Translations under genes and position numbers: made by a program
In this document: piece by piece, positions 27,583 to 36,398 of the stretch
How the letters are laid out: the number at the start of each line of letters is the position of its first letter
Numbering within the stretch: the stretch's first letter is position 1
Assembly (NCBI RefSeq): GCF_013415125.1
Contig: NZ_JACCDE010000016.1
Coordinates: forward strand, 1 to 64,000
Source: Vreelandella glaciei
GTDB taxonomy: Bacteria; Pseudomonadota; Gammaproteobacteria; Pseudomonadales; Halomonadaceae
Direction: 5' to 3'
Length of the DNA stretch: 64,000 bases
Notes under the pieces: model-generated
Databases searched by the model: none
What the model was told of the DNA's origin: nothing
Seen by the model: the letters and a program-made list of their open reading frames with translations, nothing else

Positions 27583-28617
27583 TCATTCTAGCACTTTAAT
27601 CAGACTTCTATACTCTAGTATTTTTAATCTAACAGCCTTTATGTCGGGTCGATTGCCGTGTATTATCTTTAAGAATTTGATAGAGTCAACCAAGTCAGTC
27701 TTGGACAAAATATCTGCAATAGACATTGCCATTTCCACATCCGCATCAGACAATCTTTCAGACGTTTTTCCTTTTGAAAAGAGAGAGTTGCAATGGCGCA
27801 AAAAAACCTTGGCTCTTCTATCCGTTAAATACTTATTCTCGTCACTCAGCATCCAATCATAGTAACGCTTAATTTTTCTTTTGCTACGCGCAAGCTCATG
27901 AAACTTCTCTATATCAATTGAATTTTCAATAAATGAATCAACAAGCCAATTAAGCATCTTCATCTCATGAAGATACGTTGCTATCGAGTGGCCAAGGCCA
28001 GGTACCTTTAGTTTTTCAAGGGTCGAATATCTTATAGCATGTTTTTTATCGAGCTCGTAGAGCGGGTCATAAACTACATACCCACAAGCATTCGTGTCTG
28101 CTCCATCAGCGAACTCTCCCTTCCAATCAAAGTGAAAAGAGCTGAGTGCCCTTTTCGCTTCATAATCCCATGATGCTATTTCTTTGTTTCGCGTCGAGAT
28201 TGGATTTAGCAACAGCAACCGATCGACACCAAGTACATTGGAAAATGCTGAAGCAGCATATCCTCCCATACTGCCGCCATACGCTAGCCTTTCTTTAAAA
28301 TCAGGCAGTTTTTTCGCAAGTTCTTTAAGACATTTAAAAAAAACAGCATCCCTATAATAATTATAACTTCCTTTAATATTGGTAAACCCAATCACATTCA
28401 AGCCTTTCTTTTTTAAATAATCATACCCCCACGGAGATACTTCATTCATCACGTCTTCTCTTGTCACACTATGCCCAGCACCTGCAAAAGCAAAAACTAA
28501 TGCCTTACTGATATCATAAATATAAATTTTTACATAAATGTCTCCAAACAAGAAAACCTTGTCCTCACATCTATCAAAGTTAGCCATTTCAATTTTTCGT
28601 TTGCTAAATAAAATCAT
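27583..28617 (-). CDS. Alpha/beta-hydrolase-fold protein of unknown substrate
   Basis: A 344-aa protein with a serine-hydrolase nucleophile elbow, AYGGSMGGYAA (Ser116), a candidate acid Asp184 in YDPLYELD, and His210 in PGLGHSIATYL. FAFAGAGHS near residue 43-50 would supply the oxyanion hole. There is no signal peptide, so it is cytoplasmic. The helical C-terminal third (about 240-344) is unassigned. Its place between a GT14-like gene (7-base gap) and the pyruvyltransferase gene suggests trimming or adding acyl groups on the glycan or its precursor, but this is guesswork. The coding sequence is AT-rich with a lysine-rich product, unlike the supply genes. Confidence 0.72.
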   Translation of the reverse strand: MILFSKRKIEMANFDRCEDKVFLFGDIYVKIYIYDISKALVFAFAGAGHSVTREDVMNEVSPWGYDYLKKKGLNVIGFTNIKGSYNYYRDAVFFKCLKELAKKLPDFKERLAYGGSMGGYAASAFSNVLGVDRLLLLNPISTRNKEIASWDYEAKRALSSFHFDWKGEFADGADTNACGYVVYDPLYELDKKHAIRYSTLEKLKVPGLGHSIATYLHEMKMLNWLVDSFIENSIDIEKFHELARSKRKIKRYYDWMLSDENKYLTDRRAKVFLRHCNSLFSKGKTSERLSDADVEMAMSIADILSKTDLVDSIKFLKIIHGNRPDIKAVRLKILEYRSLIKVLE

Positions 28618-28624
28618 TTGACTC

Positions 28625-29425
28625 TTACTTTAATTTTCTTAAAAAGAAGAAACCAGGATAGGAACCTGAAACCGTCGAGAAGGTAGCAGCCTCACCTGTA
28701 CTTGAAAAAGTATAATACGTTAATGGCTTACTTAAATTCTTAAATTCTTTTTTATAAATAAATGTTTGTAAAAAACATTCATCAGGTATCCATACCCATT
28801 TAAAGAAAGAGCGATAGATGGGCTCTTGCTCCAGTACATACGCTACAGCTTCCTGTGTTAGGCACCACCACTGGCTGCCAAAACGGATAGTTAGGTCTTG
28901 AGGCACTTTTCGCTTCAGCCCCAGCCATTTTTGCACTTTATATGTCCAACGATGTAGGCGTGGGTAATTCCGCTTATTGAGAAAGTGACGATACAAGTAG
29001 CGGTCTTCTCGGATCCCCCCTTTTATCCAGCGGCTATCTTCGCATTCAATAAAATTCGTACCCTTATTTGCTACCAAATAGCTTTTCAGGGCGCTGAGCG
29101 ACTGCGTGGGGTAACAGTACTCACTCATCAGGTAATAATAATCGGTTTTACAGGTTGACTGGGCATGGCGGAGCATTCGCAACGTGGCATCTACCAGGCT
29201 CCATTGCCCCCAACCACAGTACGCCCGCTGCGGTAAAATATAGCAGCGCGCTTGAGAATGGTACCGTTCACATAGCCACCGATAGGGCGCCTCACCCGAT
29301 TTTTTATCAAAGTGAATAATCACCCGCCCACTAAGATCCTGCGCCAACAGCTGATCAACCAAGCGCGCCACCCGTTCGGTGCTGTTGTGTGCTAGGACTA
29401 AATAGGTAAGCGAAACATCAACCAT
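28625..29425 (-). CDS. GT14-family glycosyltransferase (short form)
   Basis: A 266-aa protein in which GT14 hallmarks run the whole length: LTYLVLAHNSTERV, VIIHFDKKSG, CGWGQWSLVDATL, YYYLMSEYCYPTQ, GSQWWCLTQEA and WVWIPDECFLQT. It is clearly related to the first domain of the 713-aa protein at 23.2-25.4 kb but lacks the large C-terminal domain. The ATG at 29425, overlapping the upstream GT2 gene by 8 bases, is chosen as it starts directly at the conserved strand; an upstream in-frame start would add 18 unconserved residues. Two GT14-like enzymes in one locus suggest two related linkages or branches. Confidence 0.82.
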   Translation of the reverse strand: MVDVSLTYLVLAHNSTERVARLVDQLLAQDLSGRVIIHFDKKSGEAPYRWLCERYHSQARCYILPQRAYCGWGQWSLVDATLRMLRHAQSTCKTDYYYLMSEYCYPTQSLSALKSYLVANKGTNFIECEDSRWIKGGIREDRYLYRHFLNKRNYPRLHRWTYKVQKWLGLKRKVPQDLTIRFGSQWWCLTQEAVAYVLEQEPIYRSFFKWVWIPDECFLQTFIYKKEFKNLSKPLTYYTFSSTGEAATFSTVSGSYPGFFFLRKLK

Positions 29426-30377
29426 GAGTCGCTTCATCCAACAGAACGGCGGGCGAAATAGTAGGAGGCCGGCGTTCAACAGGTAATTGATTGGTCATCA
29501 CCTGCTGTAAGCGTTTAAAGTTTTGCTTATGACGATAGTAACCAAACCCTTTACGCTTGGGGTGCCATAGGTGTACTAGCGTACATCCTGCTTGGCGGCA
29601 CTGCTCGCCATATAACGCGAAGTAGGCACGAAAACCACGGTACTCTGTGACAGTGCCGCTGCCCATATTGCGCTCATATTCTGGTGGCTTTTCGGCGATG
29701 GGAAAGCGGCATGCTAGCCGGTGAAGTAGCTCGAAATCTTCTGCGCCGTGGCCTTTGAACCCCTCATCGTGGCCACCGATACTCAGCAAGTCTTTGCGGT
29801 TCATGACAATGCATGAACTGCCCTGAACCAGGAACTGCAAACTTTCCAAAGGTAACTGACGCCGATCACGGAAACACCACGCTTCCTGATGGCGTTTAAA
29901 TGCCTGCATAAAATGTACCGTTGCAGCTTCCGTAAGAAAGGCCACGGGTACACAAAAAAAGTTTTCAGGCTTAGCGGCCAACTGCTGCGTTTTAATATGC
30001 CGCAGAAGACGTTGATAGACAGAAGGTGCCGCCAGAAAATCCACATCATGAAACAACACGACGGGCGCTGCCGCTGCCCGTGCCCCCGCATTGCGTGCGC
30101 GGGCTAGCGAAAAGCGGCGAAAGCGGGTAGCAAGGGAAACAAGCTTAAAGCGGCGAGTATGGCCACCCGAATGGTGCTGCCACTCCTCGACCAAATGGGT
30201 GAGCCACTGCTTAACAGCCTGAGGGCTGCCATCATCGACGATGATCACCTCATAGCCCTCAGGCAGCGTTTCCACTAGCTGAATTAAACGCACCATTTCA
30301 GGCTGCCGAACCGCTTTAGCGCGCAGCGGTATAATAATTGCTGCATCGAAACAGCTGTTACGTTGCAACTCAACCAT
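29418..30377 (-). CDS. Glycosyltransferase family 2, chondroitin-polymerase-like
   Basis: A 319-aa GT-A enzyme. Seen: DAAIIIPLRAK, VIIVDDGSP, LARARNAGARAA, the metal-binding FHDVDFL, VQGSSCIVMNRKDLL, GGHDEGFKGHGAEDFELLHRL (general-base region) and the HLWHPKRKGFGYYRHK tail with a GT7C-like layout. This resembles single domains of KfoC/KfiC-like capsule polymerases and the galactosyltransferase C-terminal module. Its stop overlaps the downstream GT14 gene. It opens this gene group after a 213-base spacer that contains a nested inverted repeat. Confidence 0.85.
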   Translation of the reverse strand: MVELQRNSCFDAAIIIPLRAKAVRQPEMVRLIQLVETLPEGYEVIIVDDGSPQAVKQWLTHLVEEWQHHSGGHTRRFKLVSLATRFRRFSLARARNAGARAAAAPVVLFHDVDFLAAPSVYQRLLRHIKTQQLAAKPENFFCVPVAFLTEAATVHFMQAFKRHQEAWCFRDRRQLPLESLQFLVQGSSCIVMNRKDLLSIGGHDEGFKGHGAEDFELLHRLACRFPIAEKPPEYERNMGSGTVTEYRGFRAYFALYGEQCRQAGCTLVHLWHPKRKGFGYYRHKQNFKRLQQVMTNQLPVERRPPTISPAVLLDEATHG

Positions 30378-30514
30378 AAAACCCTCTGGGCCTAACTGTA
30401 TTCAAATTGCACACCTGTAAACCAGTATTCACAGCATCGTTACCACCACTGAGAACACATGTTACCCAGATTGTTCAGCCAGCACCCTAATAAACGCAAC
30501 AAAGACTAAGAATG

Positions 30515-30563
30515 CCTCGAAATTGTGCGCAGATCGCGCACATCATTGTAGGCAACTTCGAGG
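30515..30563. repeat. Nested inverted repeat (potential structured RNA or bidirectional terminator)
   Basis: An outer pair CCTCGAA (30515-30521) / TTCGAGG (30557-30563) encloses an inner perfect 7-bp stem TGTGCGC (30524-30530) / GCGCACA (30536-30542) with a 5-base loop. It lies 28 bases downstream of the stop of the minus-strand GT4-like gene and about 140 bases before the next gene. No run of T follows on either strand, so an intrinsic terminator is not clear. Confidence 0.55.
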
Positions 30564-30590
30564 ATAAGCTCTAGAGAAACGTGGTTATAC

Positions 30591-31694
30591 TTAGGAACCC
30601 GTACTCGGTGAGTGAGAAATGGCGGTACTACGTGCTAGCCAGAAGGAGAGTGCATGCTGATGGTGACCGATGGCAGCGGCTTTTTTAGCCGCCGCCCTTG
30701 CCATGGCTAAGGTCGCCTCTGGGTCATCAAGCAACACCTGCATACAGTGTAGCCAGTCGGCGGGATCGTCATCCGCTAATAGGCCATCTACGCCGTGCTC
30801 TATGATTTCATCGTAAGGGTAACGATTGCTAAAAATGCCCACCCCTCCCATCGCCGCAATATCCAAAAACTTAATATAAGATTTCCCGCGGTTAAACGCA
30901 GTGGGTAGCAGCGGTGCCAAGCCTATATGTATTCGCCGCTGACGCTGATATTCATGAAAGGCTTTCCACGGCAGTGGGGCTGGCGTAACACAGCGGTGCA
31001 ATAGTTTGAGCGCTTCGGGCGTGTGCTCACCCAACATCACCTCGAACATGACATCCTCTCGCTGGTCATGCAGTTGGATAATAGCGGGAGCAATTTGCGC
31101 TAAATCAGCCACGTGTGAGCGAGTACCATGAAAGCCCACTTGCCAGGGTCTGGTTTCGTTAGGCGGCTCCTTAAAATGGAGCAAAGGTGGCAGAGGGGCA
31201 AGCAACGGCGGGGGCAAAACAGAGACATGAGCATGCTTGAGTCTTAACGTTTCCGCTAACTGCTGACTGGGCGTCACAACCTCATCGGCGAGTGCGATCA
31301 TCGAAGGCTGTAGCTTGGCCACACGCCTCATGCGCCGACGATAAGCGATCGGCAAGGTGGTATCATTACTAGCCGCTTCTATATTATCGTCGATTAAATA
31401 AATAATCCGCCCGATGATAGCCTTATGCTGAAACAACCAGTGTAACCAAGCGCGGGGCAGAGAACGGCATATAAGCACGTTGGCGCCTTCAAACAAGCTG
31501 GGCAACTCAGCTGAGCGCCACCAAGGGCACCAGTTTCGCCGCGTATCAATTTCTTTGACATACATCCCCTGATTTCTCAGTACCGGCGCTACCGAGACTA
31601 AAAAATAAATATCCTCTGTTGGACGAACACGGTCCACCAGCATAATCCATCGGCCCTGCTGCGTTCCCTGCTGTTCTTGATCATATTCAATCAA
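30591..31694 (-). CDS. Glycosyltransferase, GT4-like (GT-B fold)
   Basis: A protein of up to 367 aa. The second half carries GT-B features: WQVGFHGTRSHVADL, the IHIGLAPLLPTAFNRGKSYIKFLDIAAMGGVGIFS segment with its nucleotide-sugar contact region, and EHGVDGLLADDDPADW. The first half has IYLIDDNIEAAS. These features match glycosyltransferases of the GT4 type that have a shortened N-terminal domain. The start is uncertain: TTG at 31694, or ATG at 31643 (residue 18, MLVDRVRP), which begins nearer the conserved part. It follows the 745-aa GT2 gene downstream of a 108-base gap. Confidence 0.78.
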   Translation of the reverse strand: MIEYDQEQQGTQQGRWIMLVDRVRPTEDIYFLVSVAPVLRNQGMYVKEIDTRRNWCPWWRSAELPSLFEGANVLICRSLPRAWLHWLFQHKAIIGRIIYLIDDNIEAASNDTTLPIAYRRRMRRVAKLQPSMIALADEVVTPSQQLAETLRLKHAHVSVLPPPLLAPLPPLLHFKEPPNETRPWQVGFHGTRSHVADLAQIAPAIIQLHDQREDVMFEVMLGEHTPEALKLLHRCVTPAPLPWKAFHEYQRQRRIHIGLAPLLPTAFNRGKSYIKFLDIAAMGGVGIFSNRYPYDEIIEHGVDGLLADDDPADWLHCMQVLLDDPEATLAMARAAAKKAAAIGHHQHALSFWLARSTAISHSPSTGS

Positions 31695-31802
31695 TACATT
31701 GGCCCTTTATTTATCCTTTTTACACTCAAGCAGTATGAGCATCCCTATTCCCTATAAAAACGCTCAATAATGTCGATATCACTACCGTGACACAAAAAAC
31801 GT

Positions 31803-34040
31803 TTAACGCAGTGAAAAATCTTCATGTATAAGCGTTAAATTAGGGTTATATGCAGGGTCGTTATCTAACTTTTCTCCCCAGGTTTTGCGCATAAAGGCCA
31901 CCTCGGCGGCCGCGCGAGCACGTTTTTTAGCATTGTCATCAGCCCCGCGTGATATCGATTCATGATGATAAAGCTCCGCATAAGGTGTCCATAAATTACG
32001 GTAACCAGCTTCTCTAACCTTAAGACAAAAATCCACATCATTAAACGCCACGCTAAGATGCGTAGCATTAAACCCACCAACCTCATCAAACACAGCGCGG
32101 CGAACCAGCAAACAGGCCCCCGTCACCGCCGAAAGATTATGAGCAACATGCAACCGGGTGAAATAACCGTGAGCACTGCGCGTAAAATACTTATGGGCGT
32201 GCCCAGCGACACCTCCAATCCCCAGGATGACCCCGGCATGCTGAATAGTGTCGTTCGGGTAATAGAGTTTGGCCCCCACACAACCGATCTCAGGCCGGGA
32301 CACTTGGCGCACCATTTCGGTAAGCCAGCTCTCATTAATCGGCTCAATATCATTATTGACCAAGCCGATAATCTCACCATTGGCGTGCTGCGCGCCAAAG
32401 TTATTAATCGCCGAATAGTTAAACGCGTGCTCCCAACGCAGTACGCGCACACGGGGGTCTCGTGCCTGCACTTCTTGCATGTAAGCAAGAGTATTGGGGC
32501 AGGTGCTGCGGTTATCCAGAATCAGCAGCTCAAAATGGTGGTAATCACTTCGCGACAGAATAGCCTCAACGCACGGCTTGAGGATCTCAACCCGGTCACG
32601 CGTAGGGATCATCAAACTAACCAATGGCAGTGGCGAAGGAAGCGGCCAGCGAACCCGATAGGTATTGGCATAATTGCCTGGGATTACCTCGGCGCCGCTA
32701 TGATGCGCCGCCACATAGTCCGATACCGCCTTAAGCCCCGCCTCAGTGGTATAGCTTTTAGCTGAACTCTCTTTGGCGGTAGAGCCCACCACCGAACGCC
32801 AGTGATAAAGCACCTGGGGAACATGGAGGATCTGATCAGCTTGCAAGCCGGCGCTAATGCGTAACACAAGGTCGTGGTCCTGACTGCCCTCAAACCCTTC
32901 CCGGAAACCACCCACCTCGCGCACAAGCGCCGTTTCATATACCCCCAAGTGAGAGATATAGTTTTGAGCCAATAATAAATCAGGGTTCCAGCCTGGTTTG
33001 AAATGAGGATCAAAACGATAGCCATCCTCATCGATTTTATCCTCATCACTATATAAAAAGCGCGCGCGGGGATGCTCATTGATGGCCGTCACCATGGCCA
33101 GTAACGCGTCTTGGGTCAGGCAGTCGTCATGATCCAATAACGCCACATACTCCCCGTTTGCCAGCGCCAGGGCGCTGTTGCTGGCCGCACAAATGTGCCC
33201 GTTGGTTTTACGGCTAACGACGTTAACGCGTCGATCTTTCTCAACATACTCCGCTAATAAAGCGGCCACACCAGGGTTTGTCGATGCATCATCCGCAATA
33301 CACAGCTGCCAATGCGGGTAGTGCTGCGCTAGCACCGAATCCAAGCAGCTTTTTAAGTGCTCAAGTGAAGGGTTATAAACCGGTACCAGGATGGACACTA
33401 AGGGCGTGAACGACAGTTGCGCCAACCGTTCACTTACTGCATCCGAGGTTAGCGCGGGTTGCTGATCTAGCCAATCGGCATAACTGCGTTGCGCAGAAAA
33501 ACGCTCAAAAGTCGCTTCGTAGGTCTCAAGGGCAACATGACGCCAGTGACGATGGGAAGCAGCGGCTTTGCGCTTAAGCTCCCCAATCACCTTTTTGGGC
33601 GGCATATCGCGCCACTTAAAGTGCATATTGACTAACCGCTGGGCTAAACGGTCGTGGGCAAACCACGGTGTTAGCCAAGAAAAACGCAGGTGCTTAATAG
33701 CAAAGCGGCCTTCACTTTCAAGGGGGTCTAGTCGCAGGCCGCGCACTTTGCTAGACATCCAAAACAGGCGCTTGGTGACCACTCCGGTTTTTAGCGGCAG
33801 GTAAACACAGTTCTCTTCATGAAAGCCGTCACCACGGTCCACATACAGTTTTACGGCAGCACTGGGTTGGTCGTGCACCATGGCTATTTCAAGCATGTGC
33901 CAACCCGGTAACAGCGGTTTATTTAATAATTTGAATTGCGGATCAACCCCGGTCGATAGCCACTCATATTTAACATCCTTGCTTAGCCGCCGTAATTGGC
34001 TGCTGGGCTTGTAACGGGGTGTACAGACAAAAAAATTCAC
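31803..34040 (-). CDS. Bifunctional glycosyltransferase with two GT2 domains
   Basis: A 745-aa protein with a roughly 200-residue N-terminal region (probably a binding or structural domain), then two GT-A modules. Domain 1: VSILVPVYNPSLEHL, IADDASTNPG, ALLDHDDCLTQDAL with the acidic motif. Domain 2: VSLMIPTRDRVEIL, ILDNRSTCPN, GLVNNDIEPINESWL, TGACLLVRRAVFDEVGG and FNDVDFCLKVREAGY. This arrangement is common in rhamnose- or galactose-adding O-antigen and capsule enzymes. It starts with GTG at 34040; no ATG lies near the conserved start. Two active sites imply two linkages, or alternating polymerisation. Confidence 0.88.
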   Translation of the reverse strand: MNFFVCTPRYKPSSQLRRLSKDVKYEWLSTGVDPQFKLLNKPLLPGWHMLEIAMVHDQPSAAVKLYVDRGDGFHEENCVYLPLKTGVVTKRLFWMSSKVRGLRLDPLESEGRFAIKHLRFSWLTPWFAHDRLAQRLVNMHFKWRDMPPKKVIGELKRKAAASHRHWRHVALETYEATFERFSAQRSYADWLDQQPALTSDAVSERLAQLSFTPLVSILVPVYNPSLEHLKSCLDSVLAQHYPHWQLCIADDASTNPGVAALLAEYVEKDRRVNVVSRKTNGHICAASNSALALANGEYVALLDHDDCLTQDALLAMVTAINEHPRARFLYSDEDKIDEDGYRFDPHFKPGWNPDLLLAQNYISHLGVYETALVREVGGFREGFEGSQDHDLVLRISAGLQADQILHVPQVLYHWRSVVGSTAKESSAKSYTTEAGLKAVSDYVAAHHSGAEVIPGNYANTYRVRWPLPSPLPLVSLMIPTRDRVEILKPCVEAILSRSDYHHFELLILDNRSTCPNTLAYMQEVQARDPRVRVLRWEHAFNYSAINNFGAQHANGEIIGLVNNDIEPINESWLTEMVRQVSRPEIGCVGAKLYYPNDTIQHAGVILGIGGVAGHAHKYFTRSAHGYFTRLHVAHNLSAVTGACLLVRRAVFDEVGGFNATHLSVAFNDVDFCLKVREAGYRNLWTPYAELYHHESISRGADDNAKKRARAAAEVAFMRKTWGEKLDNDPAYNPNLTLIHEDFSLR

Positions 34041-34148
34041 AGAGTACTCGTCATATTAAACTGGCGCATAAGCTTCCATACATTGCGTACCATTGACTTA
34101 CAAAAAGCATTAAATTTACTTACATTCGGAACGAAATTTCATAAACAA

Positions 34149-35093
34149 TTATACGCGTTTTTGCCCAAGCACCTGCCCTGTTTCCGCCGCGACGGCTTGA
34201 ATTTTAGCCCCCTTAGCCGGAGGCTTAGCAAAACTGTATTGGAAACCCACGTAGCCATGCCGTGGCGGCGCTAGGCTCAACTGCGCTGGGCGTAGATCTT
34301 TTGCCTCGACCGTATCGACTCGCTGGCCATCCACAAGAATATTCACCTTCACAGCGTCGTCATTGCCAGCATACCAAGCCCAACCGTTCAACACCTTACC
34401 GGAAAGCGGCTGCATTTTACCATGTACGTAAGGCTTGCCAGCTTCAAATAGCTTTTGCCGCTGAATAAAGAGCTTCACTGCCTTACTGTAAAGGTTGATA
34501 TCATCTTGATTGAGTGCGCGTATCTCTTCAAGCTGAGCGTCAGGCAATTCATAGCCCTTCTGTGTGTCTTCACGGCCCATATTCATAGCAACCGAGGGTA
34601 TGTCCACCTCGTAAACCTGATTAAGAATAGCCAAACTGGCCTCGTACTCTTCCGTCAACCCCAAAAAACCGATGCCCTCCAAAGGCACCTTTTGAAGCAT
34701 TTTGGTTTGGCGGTTAATAAATTGCGGCTTACGGTAAAACGAAGCTAAATCGCCCTGGTAGCCATGGTGGCGTACAAAGTGATTGTATTCAGACACAAGG
34801 CGCTGCACCGGCTCACGCAGAAAGGTCACCGTTTGGTCAATTCCAAACAGGTGAATGTATTTTCTGCCGTGCACATGGCCGCTTAAAAAGGCGATATCCG
34901 ACTGTTCTAACGCATGGTAGCAGCCCAGCCAATCACCCTTTTCGTAGACCCACTCAAGAATTAACGGCGACGTTTCTTCAGAGCCAGGGGAATAATCATA
35001 AATGACTTTTGATGCACTATAGAACTCTTCAGCCGCCTTTCGAAAACTGGTGCCAGCTGTTTTGGGGATATGAACAAAAAAAATCGGGGGCAT
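34149..35093 (-). CDS. Sulfotransferase (Sulfotransfer_2-like)
   Basis: A 314-aa protein with the PAPS 5'-phosphosulfate loop IPKTAGTSFRK (Lys11, Thr15-Ser16) and the 3'-phosphate motif REPVQRLVS (Arg93, Ser101). These two are the diagnostic pair of cytosolic and Golgi-type carbohydrate sulfotransferases; the order and spacing resemble the heparan 2-O-sulfotransferase group. Residues about 215-314 form an appended beta-rich domain (from GKMQPLSGKVLNGWAW) not found in minimal enzymes. It is upstream of the 745-aa GT2 gene, with the HU-like unit's terminator before it. It is predicted to sulfate the growing polysaccharide or a lipid-linked intermediate using PAPS from CysDNC. Confidence 0.85.
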   Translation of the reverse strand: MPPIFFVHIPKTAGTSFRKAAEEFYSASKVIYDYSPGSEETSPLILEWVYEKGDWLGCYHALEQSDIAFLSGHVHGRKYIHLFGIDQTVTFLREPVQRLVSEYNHFVRHHGYQGDLASFYRKPQFINRQTKMLQKVPLEGIGFLGLTEEYEASLAILNQVYEVDIPSVAMNMGREDTQKGYELPDAQLEEIRALNQDDINLYSKAVKLFIQRQKLFEAGKPYVHGKMQPLSGKVLNGWAWYAGNDDAVKVNILVDGQRVDTVEAKDLRPAQLSLAPPRHGYVGFQYSFAKPPAKGAKIQAVAAETGQVLGQKRV

Positions 35094-35269
35094 AAATGAA
35101 ACGTCCTGGTTATCACCAGCCTATTAATTATCACTCTCAGAAATTATTGCGTAATTAGCTAAGCAATAATTTCTTGCAATATGAAATACACCTTCCCTTC
35201 CTGAAGGCTTAAGCTTATATTGTAGTAATATTATTTACCAGACTGTTTAATAAAAAAATTAAGCAAAAA

Positions 35270-35324
35270 ATAAAACAAAAAAGCGGAGTTAAACATCACC
35301 ACATTTTTTTGAGAAACTCCGCTT
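35270..35324 (-). terminator. Strong intrinsic terminator after the HU-like gene
   Basis: On the minus strand a perfect 10-bp stem AAGCGGAGTT (35315-35324) / AACTCCGCTT (35281-35290) with a 24-base loop is followed at once by a T-rich tract (TTTTGTTTTATTTTTT). It lies 57 bases past the stop at 35381 and closes the small two-gene unit. Confidence 0.85.
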
Positions 35325-35380
35325 ATTTACCGCGAAAAAATCGCTTTATCTAACTACTAATTTAACAAAGGTCAGCATTA

Positions 35381-35761
35381 TTACACTTTAGGTTTAGGCT
35401 TAGCAGGATTCAGCATAACTCGCTTCACAGTAGCGGGAGAGCCATCCTTCTCTACCTCAGTCTGACGAATAGTAATCCGCCCTAAACCCGGAACTTGCAA
35501 TCGCCCCTCTTGGCACTCATTCACTTCCTGCGCCAATGCCACCAAAGTACCGCGCACAATGGACTTCAAGCGCCTTTCCGGCATCTTACCCATCACATTC
35601 GGATTAGAAGCCACCATGCGTTTAACAAGCTCCTCAGGACTCACCTTTACAATATCATTGGCCGTTGCAGTATCGCTAGTACCAATTTTAGTTGCAGTAT
35701 CGCTAGCACCAATTTTAGTTGCAGTTACCATGCTTTTATCCCCTTTTAAGAAATTAAACAT
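35381..35761 (-). CDS. Small HU-like (nucleoid-protein-type) protein with repeated N-terminus
   Basis: A 126-aa basic protein. The C-terminal two thirds resemble the HU/IHF fold: helices in RRLKSIVRGTLVALAQEVNE, then VPGLGRITIRQTEVEKDGSP (compare the PGFGTFxVRxR motif of HU) and a lysine/proline-rich tail. The N-terminal roughly 35 residues are low complexity, made of two copies of ATKIGxSDT encoded by a 27-base tandem repeat. GGAG stands 8 bases before the ATG, and the gene starts 5 bases after the 123-aa gene. It has no evident enzymatic role in polysaccharide synthesis; a DNA-binding function is suggested by the resemblance but is not certain. Confidence 0.6.
   Translation of the reverse strand: MFNFLKGDKSMVTATKIGASDTATKIGTSDTATANDIVKVSPEELVKRMVASNPNVMGKMPERRLKSIVRGTLVALAQEVNECQEGRLQVPGLGRITIRQTEVEKDGSPATVKRVMLNPAKPKPKV
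35664..35724 (-). repeat. 27-bp in-frame tandem repeat inside the HU-like gene
   Basis: Two 27-base units (35664-35690 and 35691-35717) differ at one base and are followed by 7 bases of a third. Each unit encodes the nonapeptide ATKIGxSDT. Being a multiple of three, copy-number change would lengthen or shorten the N-terminus without a frameshift. Confidence 0.9.
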
Positions 35762-35766
35762 CCGAG

Positions 35767-36138
35767 TTACTCCAGTAGTCCGTGCCGTTTAAGCACTTTA
35801 CGTAAAAGTTGCCAGTTAACCAGCAACTCATCCGCCACAAGCTGTGCCTCCTCCTGGTTTTCTTCCTGCCTCTCAAACCAACGCTGCGCTTGCGCCATTT
35901 GCTCAGCAAGCGTTAATGCCGCCAGCTCCTGTTTAAGCTGGTCAGTACGATGGTGTGTCGTTAGCCAAGATTCAAACTCAACTAGCTCGACATTGGTCAA
36001 TTTTGCACGTAGCGTATCAGGTAAAACTGGATTAGCTAGCTTGACGCTACCCACCACTTCAGCCCTACCGCGCTTGATGGCAGAGTCATAGGTCATACGT
36101 ACTAATTGCACAACATGTCGACGGATTCGAAAATGCAT
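35767..36138 (-). CDS. Conserved-looking small protein of unknown function
   Basis: A 123-aa protein that I do not recognise. The N-terminus is basic (MHFRIRRHVVQLVR), and the rest is mostly predicted helix rich in Glu, Gln and Leu with a coiled-coil-like stretch (about 60-105), and one Trp-containing segment. There is no signal peptide, membrane segment or cysteine. It is the first gene of a two-gene unit with the HU-like gene, 27 bases downstream of a consensus promoter. The basic N-terminus and its neighbour make a nucleic-acid-associated role possible, but nothing in the sequence proves this. Confidence 0.6.
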   Translation of the reverse strand: MHFRIRRHVVQLVRMTYDSAIKRGRAEVVGSVKLANPVLPDTLRAKLTNVELVEFESWLTTHHRTDQLKQELAALTLAEQMAQAQRWFERQEENQEEAQLVADELLVNWQLLRKVLKRHGLLE

Positions 36139-36170
36139 TTAAACAGCCTATCTAATGAAGCCTCTTGGAC

Positions 36171-36199
36171 AATATATTGCCCAAATTTGAGGATGTCAA
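36171..36199 (-). promoter_or_regulatory. Near-consensus sigma-70 promoter of the 123-aa/HU-like unit
   Basis: On the minus strand: -35 TTGACA (36194-36199, perfect), 17-base spacer, -10 TATATT (36171-36176), with a start site expected near 36164, about 26 bases before the ATG at 36138. The -35 is part of an inverted motif TGTCA-N9-TGACA (36194-36212) that could be an operator. Confidence 0.8.
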
Positions 36200-36398
36200 T
36201 TGATACCTGACAATTACCCAATGATCTCAGAATTGAACTGATCAGAGCGACGCTTACGTTGCTCATTAACTATATTGACTCACCTCACTAAGCGACCGCA
36301 TTCGCTTAACGCCCTGTGCAGAATCAGCAACGAAAATCAGCAATAAGTGCATCATCACAAGGACATACATGACGGAGTACGGCTAATAAACTTAGAAT

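Noticed and set aside
35664-35724. Possible CRISPR-type repeat
   Set aside because: The repeats are directly adjacent without spacers and are in-frame coding sequence.
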